Origin: CAVZBT01 sp963773605
GTDB lineage: Bacteria > Acidobacteriota > UBA6911
NCBI GenBank assembly: GCA_963773605.1
Contig: CAVZBT010000002.1
Location: 186,001-250,000, forward strand
DNA: 64,000 bases
Direction: 5' to 3'
Positions 35,222-44,724 of the stretch are shown here, one piece after another; within the stretch, counting starts at the first letter, position 1; each line of letters starts with the position of its first letter. Position numbers and translations under genes: made by a program. Below the pieces are notes generated by a model. The model was not told the origin of the DNA. It did not search any database and worked only from the letters and a program-made list of their open reading frames with translations.

Positions 35222-36358
35222 ATGACGAACAAATCGAACCGCACCGGAGGAGCGCACGGGCGCCGAGGGGGAGGTCCACCCCGACGAGGCGACGGCCGCG
35301 GGGAGCGCCTTCGCCACCGGATTCGTGGAGGCGAGCGCCGAGGAGCAGATCGCCCCCGAGATCCTCACGCGCCGCATCTGCGACTTCGACCTGAGGATCG
35401 AGGGCCGACCCCTCGAGAAGGTGATCGAGCGTTTCCTGCGACGAGCTCACGGTCGCGCGGGATCACGCGCCTGAAGCCCCGCTTCTACCTGACCGACGAA
35501 TGGGGCGTTCCCGAAGGCACGGTCGCCATCGGAATCCCCTTCTACCTCGCCGACGAGCGGCTGCTCAAGGTGCAGGAGATCAGGGGCGGGATCGTCGAGG
35601 GCGCGACGGAAGAGGACATCCTGCGCTACCTGCGCCACGAGATGGGGCACGTCGTCAACTACGCCTACCGGCTGTACGAGGCGGAGGAATGGACGCGGCT
35701 CTTCGGTCCCATGTCGCGTCCCTACCCCGAGACCTACCAGACGCTCCCCTTCAGCCCCGACTTCGTCCGCCACCTGCCCGGCGGCTACGCGCAGCGGCAC
35801 CCCGACGAGGACTGGGCCGAGACCTTCGCCGTCTGGATGGACCCCGCCTCCGGCTGGCGCGAGGTCTACAGCGACTCCCCGGCGGCCTTGAAGAAGCTCG
35901 AGTACTGCGACGCCGTGATGCTCGCGCTCCGCGACCGCGACCCGGACGTCACCAACGCCGAGCTCGACCTGGACACGAGCGAGATCCGCGCGACGGTCCA
36001 GGAGTACTACGAGCAGGTGGACATCGGCTCGGGCACGATCCCCCACAGCCTGGACGGCGACCTCCGGATGATCTTCGCCCCGCACTCCCCCGCCGCCGCG
36101 CAGGAGGGAGCCCGCTCCGGCTCGGCGCCCCAGCTCCTGCGCCGCCAGAAGGACGCCCTCGCCAACGCCGTCTACACGTGGACGGGCGTCGATCCCTCCC
36201 TCCTCCAACCCGTGATCCAGCACCTGATCGGCCGCGCCGCCGAGATGAAGCTCACCTACCGCCTCGCCGACCGCGACGCGATCATGGTCTCCCTCACCGG
36301 CTTCCTCACCGCCCTCGCGATGAACTACGTCTACAAGGGCAACTTCATCGCGAAGTAA
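35222..36358 (+). CDS. Putative zinc-binding metallopeptidase, frameshifted
   Basis: Cytoplasmic protein (no signal seen) of ~378 residues. The metal motif is RHEMGHVVNYAY (HExxH) at about 4/10 of the length, with a downstream Glu candidate in DWAETFAVWMDPASGWR, as in the putative zinc-binding metallopeptidase family (Peptidase_Mx type). The core (KPRFYLTDEWGVPEGTVAIG to NFIAK) is intact from about 35460. The N-terminal part needs indels near 35250, 35440 and 35460. Codons are almost all G/C in third position, unlike genes before 35.2 kb or after 38.2 kb. It is convergent with the unknown GC-rich gene next to it. Confidence 0.78.
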   Translation: MTNKSNRTGGAHGRRGGGPPRRGDGRGERLRHRIRGGERRGADRPRDPHAPHLRLRPEDRGPTPREGDRAFPATSSRSRGITRLKPRFYLTDEWGVPEGTVAIGIPFYLADERLLKVQEIRGGIVEGATEEDILRYLRHEMGHVVNYAYRLYEAEEWTRLFGPMSRPYPETYQTLPFSPDFVRHLPGGYAQRHPDEDWAETFAVWMDPASGWREVYSDSPAALKKLEYCDAVMLALRDRDPDVTNAELDLDTSEIRATVQEYYEQVDIGSGTIPHSLDGDLRMIFAPHSPAAAQEGARSGSAPQLLRRQKDALANAVYTWTGVDPSLLQPVIQHLIGRAAEMKLTYRLADRDAIMVSLTGFLTALAMNYVYKGNFIAK

Positions 36359-38160
36359 CGCGCGCGGACGGGCGCCCCATGAGGGCCTCCGAGCGATCCG
36401 CGGACGCTGGGTCGAGGGTCACTTCCCCCAGGGGGGGACGTCGTCGCCGTAAGACCAGGCGGGGCGGCGGGCGAGGTACTCCTCGCGGCGCGCGCGCCAG
36501 GCGTCCCAGCTCGCGGGCGACGACGCTGCCGGCGGCGACCTGGTCGTTCTGCTTCTCCAGGGCCGCCCAGAGGAGGGGGTGGATGCGGTGGCGGTGGACC
36601 TCCATCGGGTCGCCGCGGTCGCCTCGCGGGTCCACGGAGGCGGCCTGCTCGACGCGCTCCACGAAGCCGGAGATCGCCTCCCTCGCGATCTCCGCCTTCT
36701 CCCCGGCCGGCAGGGTGTTCCAGACGGCCCAGAAGAGCGTCTCGGGCTCGATCCAGTCGCTCTTCAACCGCCCGCGGGAGGCCGCGAGGTTCGCCTCGCG
36801 CGCCTCGGCGTGGAGGCGGGCCAGCAGGCGTCCTTTCCCAAGGCGCTTGAGCGTGTCCTCGGCGTCGCCGAGGAGCCGGTCCTGGTGAAGCGATGCGACG
36901 ACCTTCACGTGCGGGTGCTTCTGGTGCCACATCGCGGCGTGGACGTCCAGGAGCAGCGCCTCGGCGAAGTCCCGCGCGCTCGTGCGGCTCATCTGGGCGC
37001 GGTCCTCCCAGGAAGCCTCCGTGGCGAGCAGGGGGAAGTCGAGAGGCGTCTCGGCCTCGGGCGCGTCCGTCCACATCGAGGCGTTCGCCGCTCTTCACGT
37101 GCCACTCTCCCTTGATCTGGAGGCGGTTCAGGTTGCCTTCGCCGTACCGCATGATCTGGTCCGGCCGGTACCCCTCCTCGTCGGGGTGGGCGCTCTGCCA
37201 GTAGCCGGGGTCCACGTTCTGGGCGCGCCAGCGCACGGCGCGGCCGAAAGCGAAGTTCGTCTGGAACACGGTGGCGCGGTCCCCCACGGGCCCGGTCACG
37301 GGATCCATGAGGCCGGCGGGCGGGTCGACGGCCGGCTCGAAGCCGCGGTCGAGGAAGGCGTCGAGGGCCGTGGGGACGCCGGCGGCCTTCGGGTGGTAGG
37401 CGCCGGCCCAGTACTCGTCCAGGATCTTCCGGAAGGCGGCCGTCCGCGCGCGGGTCGCCCGGAAGGACCGGTCGTCGCAGTTGGGCCAGTCCATCACCCA
37501 GGTGGCGAGCTCCGGGTGGTTCAGGCGCGCGGCGATGTCGTCGGCGAGCAGGCTGCCGGTGAGGAAGGTCTTGGCGGAGAGGGAGAACTGGCCGCCGCCG
37601 TGGGCGATCGTCGCCGTGAGCCCCAGGGCGTAGGGCACGTCCCAGACGAACGCCTGCAGGAAGTCCACGAACCGGTCGTCGTAGAACCACGCGATGGGGA
37701 TCGGCTTCACGCTGTACTCGAAGATCTCCGGATCGATGGAGAGCTTCACCTCGAAGTCCTCGAGGCCCTTCTCGCGCCAGCGGAAGTGGAGGTTCTGGCG
37801 CTTCGTGCCCCAGGGGTCCTGGTCGGTATCGCGCTCCACGCGGTCGAACATGGCGCAGGCCCGGCCGTCGGCGCGCCATGCGGCGTAGCGCTCCGCGATC
37901 TTCTTCCCGATCTTCTTCTCGGTCTTGAGCATCCAGGGGTCCTTGAAGTAGAGGTCCTCCCCCTCCGTCGTCGCGCTCATCTTCGCCCACTTCCGGACGG
38001 CCTTCGCGTTGCTGAACGTGGGCTCGATGCCGGCCCAGGCGTTGCCGAAGTCCGCGGCGTCGGGAGCGCGGTACGTGGAGAGCACCGCCGTCATCGGGTC
38101 GGGGGCGGCGGCGCGCTTCTTCGCGCCGGACGTTGGGACTTGGACTTCTTCGCCATGACG
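35240..38160. other. GC-rich segment unlike its surroundings
   Basis: Two convergent genes with very high third-position G+C lie between regions of clearly lower GC content. No transposase, tRNA or attachment repeat is seen at either edge. It may be horizontally acquired DNA or, less likely, a misjoined contig. Confidence 0.55.
36419..38156 (-). CDS. Unrecognised large protein in the GC-rich segment, frameshifted
   Basis: About 579 residues. The ATG at 38156 follows GGAGGAGGCGACGTC, a strong ribosome site. Sequence features: a basic N-terminus (MAKKSKSQRP), AWAGIEPTFSNAKAVRKWAK, DLYFKDPWMLKTEKKIGKKI, FEYSVKPIPIAWFYDDRFVD, TIAHGGGQFSLSAKTFLTGS, ATWVMDWPNCDDRSFRATRA. The C-terminal third includes RDFAEALLLDVHAAMWHQKH and ends in YGDDVPPWGK. 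Indels near 38120, 37085 and 36530 are needed. There is no signal peptide or membrane segment. I do not recognise a family; HGGGQF and MDWPNCDDRSFRATR look like possible active-site or ligand motifs. It converges on a zinc metallopeptidase with the same base composition, so the two may have moved together. Confidence 0.7.
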
Positions 38161-38302
38161 TCGCCTCCTCCATCGGGAGCCGCGGACCAGGGTCACTGCG
38201 CCGTTCTGACGCCTATCCCCATTTCCTGCGCATCAATCAATCCGCCCACAGCGTGGAACATGGCGCAACTGAAAGCCACCTTCCCACTGCTCAGTTCAGA
38301 AG

Positions 38303-38452
38303 CTAGCCCAACGAGCGACGGCCGGTGATTAGATTGAAAAGAAATACAACGATCGCGATGACCAGCAGGGCATGAATCAGTCCGCCGCCCACGTTCATGG
38401 AAAATCCCAGAAGCCACAACACGAGTAAGATTCCGATAATGGTATACAGCAT
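38303..38452 (-). CDS. Lmo0937 family small membrane protein
   Basis: 49 aa: MLYTIIGILLVLWLLGFSMN, VGGGLIHALLVIAIVVFLFN, LITGRRSLG. This is the full-length pattern of Lmo0937 (DUF5670) proteins: two helices, the middle GGxxHxLLVIAI and the end of the LIxGR type. The ATG at 38452 follows AAAAAGGAGGATTCACT. Members are induced by general stress in several bacteria; their molecular function is unknown. Cassette copy 10 is only 26 nt upstream of the start codon. Confidence 0.88.
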   Translation of the reverse strand: MLYTIIGILLVLWLLGFSMNVGGGLIHALLVIAIVVFLFNLITGRRSLG

Positions 38453-38478
38453 AGTGAATCCTCCTTTTTCTCATGCTT

Positions 38479-38543
38479 ATCCTACCCTCGCGAAATTCGC
38501 GTGTCAGTTCAGTCCTGCTCAGGGGTCTGGTCAAAATTGCTCA
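38479..38543 (-). promoter_or_regulatory. Stress promoter cassette, copy 10 (to Lmo0937 protein)
   Basis: Minus strand: TGAGCAATTTTGACC and TGAGCAGGACTGAAC 22 bp apart, -35 CTGACA, 17-bp spacer, -10 TAGGAT (weak). The ribosome site follows almost directly, the shortest leader of the set. Confidence 0.78.
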
Positions 38544-38778
38544 CGCAGTTTAATGAGCGGCAACTACGGCGGGGGGACAGCGGCGGTTCCGAGAGGGGAT
38601 TACGGGCAAGACTAATCCGTGACCGCTAGACGATTCCACCCCTGGCCGGAGTCAGCTACCGGGTGGCTTGAGGAGGCCTCCCGAAGCGAGGCGTTTGGCT
38701 CCCAAGGATCTTCGAGTGTCTTTGAAGCGGTGAAAAGAACGGAGTGAGCCAGGCCAAAGCCCTGTGCGGCGCTTAGGA

Positions 38779-38854
38779 AGTGCGGTCTCCTCGGCAACCG
38801 CTTTCCGGGATTGTGCTGGATCGGGAGGCGTTGCCAAAGGGCGGCGTCGAGCCC
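38779..38854. repeat. Dispersed repeat, family B, copy 2
   Basis: AGTGCGGTCTCCTCGGCAAC, CGCTTTCCGGGATTGTGCTG, ATCGGGAGGCGTT and GGGCGGCGTCGAGCCC follow the same order as 7360-7433. Confidence 0.55.
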
Positions 38855-38929
38855 TGAACTTTATACGCATGCCGAAAAACAAAGCCAGCCACGGAAAACA
38901 CGCCGCTGCGGACGGCCACAATCCTAGTG

Positions 38930-39117
38930 TGGAGTGCGGCGGCTGACGGCGCCGCCCGCGCGCCCCCCATCCGGTTCGACCGTGTCCTTCGTGTCTTCCG
39001 CCGAAGATGCGTGCTGCCGGACTCCAGGTTGCGCTGTGTCACTATGCCGCGAATCCGCCGGTGAAGGGCTGCGCCGAGGCGCAGCCCTGGAAAGCGGCGT
39101 CGAGCCGCCGCACTCCA
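38930..39117. repeat. Dispersed element, family A, copy 2 with terminal inverted repeats
   Basis: TGGAGTGCGGCGGCT (38930-38944) is matched by AGCCGCCGCACTCCA (39103-39117). The interior has a hairpin GGGCTGCGCC/GGCGCAGCCC (39066-39087), and its right half resembles the inverted left half of 4177-4336. Confidence 0.7.
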
Positions 39118-39277
39118 AATTGCGCTGTTTCAAGACTAATGCCTGCAGACCAGCGCTTACGTCGTTCAGTTCTCCGGCCGCACCTGCAGGTCGAGATCGG
39201 TGAGGTTCTTGATACGGATTCACTAATAACGTTGAGGTCAATTCCGGCGCTCGCATTAGCTGCTCGAATTTGTTGCC

Positions 39278-41107
39278 TCACGGAGTCTGGACGGCTGCAC
39301 TTGCTTCTCGGCGCCGCAAGAGCGGCTGGATCAGCAGGCGGACCTGTTCTTGCGCCTCCGCCAACGTCGCAACGACATGCGTTGTGGCTTCACCACCGAT
39401 GCGCGTTTTCGCCTTGCTCAGATCGCCTTGTGCGTCCCACAATCCCACGACCACGGGTACTTCCGGAAATCGACCACGAACGTGCTTGCACAGGTGGCGG
39501 GCATGCATCACGGCGGCGGGAGGCGTGGCGGAAATGCACACCACGTCGGGTTTGCGCCTCTCGACAAGATCAACCCACTCGCCGACCGCGGCCGTAAACG
39601 AGACGGACTGCACAAGGCATTCGCCCATCCCTGCAATCCCGTCGCCAACAATTGCGCCAGCATCATTCCGGCGATTTCATCCGCCTCGTCGCGAGCGGGC
39701 AGGCAGAGGATGCACGGCCGCGGCGAGTTGCCGTCCTCGATGCCCTCTTTCGCCGGCACTATCCTGCTGGCCCTCACCCCTTTCGTGAATCATCTCCTTC
39801 AGGCTCTGCAAAATGAACTTGTGCCTGTTCTCGTCCAGTTCGCCGCGATGCCAGTCGGTTTCGGCCAACGCCAGCGCCGGGATGAGCAGCGTGTCGAAGA
39901 CCTCGACCAACGGCCTGTTCTCGACATCATCGTCGACCAATTCGGCGGCCTCTTCTTGATCTCCGGCCAGAAGCCGCTGATAGACCCGCCGCTTGGGCTC
40001 GAACACCGGCTCATTCCCCAGCAGAATGTCCAAGAAGGACAGTTGCGGAACGTGCTTGCCGATCACCAAGAGGCACACGGTCAACGGGGTCGCCAGCAGC
40101 AGTCCCACAATTCCCCACAACCATGTCCAGAAGACCGCCGCCACCAGGACCGCCACCGCCGACACGCCGGTGCCCTTGCCATAAAGCCATGGCTCCAGGA
40201 CATTCCCGCAGAAGAGTTCCAGGACCACAAATAGCCCAAGCGTGAGAATGGGCGCCAGCCAGCCCGTCGAGATGGCCATCGCCAGGCAGATCGGCGCCGC
40301 GGCGGCAATCCACGAGCCGATGTAGGGAACGAACCTCAAGGTTGCGGCCAGGATTCCCCACAGGATGGCGTTGGGTACTCCGATCAGGTAAAGCCCGATG
40401 CCGACCGCAATGCCAAACGTGAGATTGACGAGAAATAGCATCGAGAGGTATCGGCTGACCCGCTTGGCGGCGTCTCCCAGCATATTGGTGGTCACGGTCA
40501 CTTGACCTTTTCCCACCAGCCGGATGAAGCGATCGCGCAAGTCCTCGCGGCGGACCAGGAAGAACACTACGAGAACGATGACGATGCCGGCCGAGCCCAA
40601 CCCTTCGAGCAGTGTGCCGAACGTTCCACCCAGGACTTGCAGGGGGCTTACCGGCGAGGAAAGCACGCGAACCGAGTAGGGCCATTCGTTAGTCCCCTGC
40701 GGCGTCTTGGCCTGTTCCGCTTGCGGGAGATTCTGGCCAATGTCCTCGGCGGTTCTTGTTACCTTGCTCAGCGCGGCGATGAAGTAGTCATTCACCGAAT
40801 GGAGTTTCGCTTGAATGTTGTTTTGGTACTCAGGCATCTTGGGGGCCAGGTCGGTCATTTGAACCACCGCCGTCCATGCCGCGATGCCCAGCACCCCAAA
40901 GCCCAGGATTGCCGTAACCAATACCGCCGGGATGCGGCCCAGCCTGCGCCGCTCGAGCCAATCGCACACCGGGCTGAGCAGGAAGCTCAGCAGCACGGCG
41001 AGCGTCAAGGGAACCAGCACGCCCTTGGCCAGGTAAAGGGCCGCAACGACCACGGCGATCGACGCCAACATCCACGCCGATTTGACGAACTGGTCCGAGG
41101 GCGCCAT
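39278..41107 (-). CDS. AI-2E family transporter with C-terminal B12-binding-like domain, frameshifted
   Basis: Inner-membrane protein of about 610 residues. The ATG at 41107 leads into ASIAVVVAALYLAKGVLVPL, TLAVLLSFLLSPVCDWLERR, the family N-terminus, with further helices (GIVIVLVVFFLVRREDLRDR, LVNLTFGIAVGIGLYLIGVP, LEPWLYGKGTGVSAVAVLVA). After the last helix comes a soluble region (GDQEEAAELVDDDVENRPLV, PCILCLPARDEADEIAGMML, KPDVVCISATPPAAVMHARH). It has the alternating strand/helix pattern of a Rossmann-like B12-binding domain, without a clear DxHxxG. Indels near 39760 and 39630 break it. The substrate is unknown; the family name does not prove AI-2 transport. It lies downstream of a receiver protein and a DUF883-like protein in one operon. 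Confidence 0.8.
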
Positions 41108-41121
41108 GCGTTCATCTCCCG

Positions 41122-41325
41122 TCAGCGGCGTTTCCAAAAGCGACCGAGCAGCCAGCCGATGCCGACCGCTATCAAGACGGACCTCAGCGGCCGCTCGCGG
41201 ACGAATTGCTTGCAGGCGCACGCGACGTCGTGGACTTTGTCTCGCCCCTGCTCATAGTATTCCGCGGCTTTTTCGCCCACTTGCCCAAGCTTCTCCTGGG
41301 CAGCGTCCGGCTGGACCTCCATCAT
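41122..41325 (-). CDS. DUF883/ElaB-like membrane-anchored small protein
   Basis: 67 aa. Soluble helix (EKLGQVGEKAAEYYEQGRDK), then RERPLRSVLIAVGIGWLLGR and the basic end FWKRR. The arrangement matches ElaB/YqjD proteins: an amphipathic helix, then a C-terminal GxGxxxG membrane helix. Relatives bind stationary-phase ribosomes at the membrane. The ATG at 41325 overlaps the stop of the receiver gene by 4 bp, so it is translationally coupled. Confidence 0.75.
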   Translation of the reverse strand: MMEVQPDAAQEKLGQVGEKAAEYYEQGRDKVHDVACACKQFVRERPLRSVLIAVGIGWLLGRFWKRR

Positions 41326-41828
41326 GCTCGAGCCACGCTGGTCCGTATCGTCTCGACCAGGGCATCGGCGGCCCCGCTCTTGATGAGGTAGGCCACCGCG
41401 CCGGCGTCCCACATGGCCTGCGCCATCTCGACCTCCTCGAACATCGACAGGCCAATCACGCACACGGTGGGATAGCGGGCATGGATCAGTCGCGTGGCCT
41501 CGATGCCGTTCATGACCGGCATGCTGATGTCCATCAACAGCACGTCGGGTCCGAGTTGCTGCGTCAGCTCCACGGCCACCTTCCCATCGACCGCCTCACC
41601 CACGATTTCGATGTCGGGCTCAGCCGTGAGCAGTCCGGCCAAGCCCTGCCGCATGACCTCGTGGTCGTCCACCACCAGGACGCGGATCTTCCGCGTCCGG
41701 GCGCGAGCCGACGGTATGCGCTCGGGCTGCTCCAGCCGTACCGGGTCAGGCGGGGCGGCTGCCTGCAGCAGGCTCAGGCCTTCGCGGACGCCCTCAGCCG
41801 ATGTGACCTCGTCCCCTTCTTGCCCCAT
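41322..41828 (-). CDS. Response regulator, receiver domain only
   Basis: About 168 aa. A ~50-residue N-terminal extension (EGVREGLSLLQAAAPPDPVR) precedes the receiver: IRVLVVDDHEVMRQGLAGLL, phospho-Asp in VLLMDISMPVMNG, Ser/Thr switch in CVIGLSMF, Lys in YLIKSG. No HTH or enzyme output follows, although the sequence is NarL-like. The extension looks like the tail of a kinase, so this may be what is left of a longer hybrid protein. Its start overlaps the end of the sugar transferase gene by about 35 bp. An alternative GTG is at 41831. Confidence 0.8.
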   Translation of the reverse strand: MGQEGDEVTSAEGVREGLSLLQAAAPPDPVRLEQPERIPSARARTRKIRVLVVDDHEVMRQGLAGLLTAEPDIEIVGEAVDGKVAVELTQQLGPDVLLMDISMPVMNGIEATRLIHARYPTVCVIGLSMFEEVEMAQAMWDAGAVAYLIKSGAADALVETIRTSVARA

Positions 41829-43261
41829 CACGTTCGACTGCCCCTGTCGTCGTCTCGTCGTCGTAATAATGAGTATGCCACGCAGCCTCCGGGCGGACCA
41901 GGACGGTCTTGATTGTCTCGAAGGCGATAATCAAATCCAAAACTATCGACATGTGCTTGATGTAAAACAGGTCGTACTGCAGCTTCTCTACCGAGTCTTC
42001 GACCGAGTTGGCGTACTGGTAGTTAATCTGCGCCCACCCGGTCAGCCCAGGCCTCACGGTGTGGCGGATCTTATAATAGGGGATTGTTGCCGAAAGCTCA
42101 TTCACGAAGCTCGGCCGCTCCGGACGCGGCCCTATGAGACTCATGTCGCCGCGAAGGACATTGTAAAGCTGGGGAACCTCATCCAGACGGGACCGGCGCA
42201 GGAATCGGCCGAAGCGTGTGACCCGAGGATCATTTTTTGTCGCCCATACGGGACCCGTCTCGCGCTCTGCATCCCGGCACATGGAGCGAAATTTCCAGAG
42301 AGTGAAAGTCTTCCCGTCTCTTCCCGACTCTTTCCTGCTTGAAGAATATCGGGCCCGGCGAGTCCAGCTTGATCAGAACCATCACGATCAGGATAACGGG
42401 CAGCAGGATTAAAAGGACCATGAGGGCGAGAATGACCGACACGATCTGCTTTGCCGCCACCTGGCGCTTCGATATATCAAAGCCCGGATTGAAAATCATC
42501 CAGCTCGGTTTCAGATTTTCAACAGCGATTTTTCCGGTGACGCGCTCGTAAAGCGAAGTCGCTTCTTCGACGCCGACGCCATTGGTCTTGAACTTCAAAA
42601 GCTCATCGATCGGGAGCTGCCCGCGGCGGTCCTGCAACTCCACCACGATCTGATCCACCTTCTTGCCGGAAACGATCTGCGGAAGGTCCTTATAAAGACC
42701 GATCACCTTCGGATTGACGATCGAAACACCCACCAGCGCCGGATCATCACCCAGGAACCCGCATACGCCAATCCCCAGTTCGGGCCGGCGGATAATCTCG
42801 CGCACCAGGTCGCGCGCCAGCCGCCCTGTTCCCAGCAGGACGATGTTCGAGCGCGGAGGCCGGGTTTTGACGTGGAAGCGCAGCAAGGCCTGCCACACCA
42901 GCAGGAAGACCGAACTCACTACCAGAACGCGTGTGAAGGTTCCAGGCCCGATCAGGATGCGTGGAAACAGGAGGTACATGCCCCAGAGCGTCAGGGAGGA
43001 CAGAAGCAGAGCCACCGCGACGCGCGCCATGTCCACGGCCAGCGATCGGGTCTTCTGAAACTCGTGCGCGTCGCTCAAGTGCAGGAAGACTTGAAAGATC
43101 AGGGCAATCAGCAATGCCTTTAAGACGGCGAGGCCGGGATTCGGATGCTGTGAAAAGGAACTCTCGAGGTAAAGAAGCGAGGACCAAAAAACCAGTCCCG
43201 CCAACATCAGGTATTCAGTCAGAACCGCGCCAAACTCCCTGACAATAAAGACTCCCAGCAT
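41794..43261 (-). CDS. Exopolysaccharide polyprenyl-phosphate sugar transferase (EpsB/WcaJ-like), frameshifted
   Basis: Starts exopolysaccharide synthesis by moving a sugar-1-phosphate to undecaprenyl phosphate. Several N-terminal helices (MLAGLVFWSSLLYLESSF, RVAVALLLSSLTLWGMYLLF) are followed by the nucleotide-binding-like core (NIVLLGTGRLARDLVREIIR) and a further helix (IVSVILALMVLLILLPVILI). The catalytic domain has KLDSPGPIFFKQERVGK, then after an indel near 42290 RRSRLDEVPQLYNVLRGDMS, LIGPRPERPSFV and RPGLTGWAQIN. The layout matches the PEP-CTERM-associated EpsB-type transferases, but no exosortase is seen here. The bipartite GCCTAG motif lies about 200 nt upstream. Confidence 0.87.
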
Positions 43262-43610
43262 TTAGACCGCCCTTGGGTTTCTGCTTTCGCCTGATACTGC
43301 TATCGATCTTGGCTTCGATGGGGTGAATCAGCCGTTCCGCTGCCGATCCGAAATCTCAACTCAGTAAGAACCTCAAGTGGTCGTCCGTTTCACACGTACT
43401 CCGGCCTATCGCACTTCCAAACTAGCAGGGATAGTCTGCGGTGAATACTGGGCATGCGCCTAGTTTTGATTGTACGGGGGCCTAGCCGCCGTTCGGATCG
43501 AGCGTGCTGCCGGCATCACAAACAAGTGATTTCCGGCAGCCGTGCATGTGCCACAAGTGCAAAACCGGCTGTCCTATCCGGAACGGTCTCAAGCGACGTA
43601 GATGACTGAC
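43262..43610. other. Intergenic, contains regulatory motif
   Basis: Holds the upstream region of the sugar transferase and the GCCTAG motif at 43458-43489. No gene seen. Confidence 0.45.
43458..43489 (-). promoter_or_regulatory. Bipartite GCCTAG motif upstream of the sugar transferase
   Basis: Plus strand: GCCTAGTTTTG, 11 nt, GCCTAGCCGC. Identical blocks and spacing to 16183-16214. In both places the next gene on the minus strand starts about 200-240 nt away, with the same orientation. The two GCCTAG cores are 22 bp apart. Confidence 0.6.
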
Positions 43611-43675
43611 TGAGCAATATTGACCAGGGCTGTGAGCAGTACTGAACTGACACGCAATTGACCTCGGGGTATAAA
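43611..43675 (+). promoter_or_regulatory. Stress promoter cassette, copy 11 (to SYLF protein and CsbD)
   Basis: TGAGCAATATTGACC and TGAGCAGTACTGAAC 22 bp apart, -35 CTGACA, 17-bp spacer, -10 TATAAA. The 279-nt leader contains no gene. Confidence 0.84.
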
Positions 43676-43954
43676 TCGGAATGAGGAGCGGTATCACACG
43701 CCGCACTAGTGGGCGACGCACCTCTCGGCAATTGGTAGCCTCCGCACCAGGCCCGAAGTAACGTTTTGAGTCGACGCGCCAGACGTCATGGGCATGCCGG
43801 TGAGATTCTCGCATATTGTGACGGCATGTCGAGCATGCCAGCCGGCGGTCAAGACCACGAAATGGCGGCGCGTTATTAACATCACATGCGGAGCGTGATC
43901 AACAAGAGTTGATCAGATTTAACAGACTTGGATTCAACAACTAAGGAGAGATTT

Positions 43955-44665
43955 ATGAGACTACAACGACTAAACCGACTCGGAGTGGCCTGCCTCGGCG
44001 CAGGAGTGTTGTCCGCGGGGCTATTGTACGGAGCCGAGAGCGCGGCTACCCGATTGACGACGTCGGCGACGGTGTTGAGGGAAATCATGGCGACGCCGGA
44101 TAAAGGCATCCCGCAGGAGCTCCTTGAGAGTTCGTCGTGCATCGTGATTGTTCCGGGCATGAAGAAAGCCGCGTTTATCGTCGGAGGCCAATACGGCAAG
44201 GGCTTCATTCTGTGCCGCCTGCCATCTGGTACGGGGTGGTCCGCGCCGGCAGCCGTGATGATCGAAGGCGGCAGCGTTGGTTTCCAGATCGGAGGCTCGG
44301 AGACGGACGTCATAATGCTCGTTATGAACAAACGAGGTGCGGACAAGCTCCTCTCGAGCAAGTTCACTCTTGGGGCAGACGCTTCGGTGGCCGCAGGACC
44401 GGTGGGCCGCACCTCGTCGGCCGATACGGATCTCAAAATGCACGCGGAAATACTATCCTATTCCCGCTCGCGCGGGGTGTTTGCGGGTGTTTCACTGGAC
44501 GGAGCGACACTGCGACCCGACCACGATACCAATGCCGAGCTGTATGGCAGCAAACTGACGAACGAACAAATCACCATGGGTAAAACCAAGGTACCTCGAG
44601 CGGGATCCAGACTGGTGGGGGAATTGAATAGATATTCCACTCGAAAGGAAGCCAAGAACGATTAA
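43955..44665 (+). CDS. YSC84-related SYLF-domain lipid-binding protein
   Basis: 236 aa, intact. The ATG follows TAAGGAGAGATTT. A signal peptide (GVACLGAGVLSAGLLYGAES) shows export. The SYLF domain has SSCIVIVPGMKKAAFIVGGQ, YGKGFILCRLP, GWSAPAAVMIEGGSVGFQIG, SETDVIMLVMNKRGADKLLS, SKFTLGADASVAAGPVGR and SYSRSRGVFAGVSLDGATLR, all typical. Members bind phosphoinositides or other lipids; the bacterial role is unclear. A CsbD gene follows by 59 bp, both probably from cassette copy 11. Confidence 0.92.
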   Translation: MRLQRLNRLGVACLGAGVLSAGLLYGAESAATRLTTSATVLREIMATPDKGIPQELLESSSCIVIVPGMKKAAFIVGGQYGKGFILCRLPSGTGWSAPAAVMIEGGSVGFQIGGSETDVIMLVMNKRGADKLLSSKFTLGADASVAAGPVGRTSSADTDLKMHAEILSYSRSRGVFAGVSLDGATLRPDHDTNAELYGSKLTNEQITMGKTKVPRAGSRLVGELNRYSTRKEAKND

Positions 44666-44724
44666 CGGCCCTGCGCCCATCGGGCAATAGTCGCAGCAGC
44701 TCAAACACAAGCAAGGACAACTCC

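Larger units (their letters stand above)
38544..39277. other. Long intergenic region with dispersed repeats
   Basis: About 730 bp without a convincing gene. It contains a family B repeat (38779-38854) and a family A inverted-repeat element (38930-39117). The frames that remain open here mainly read through the repeats. Confidence 0.55.
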
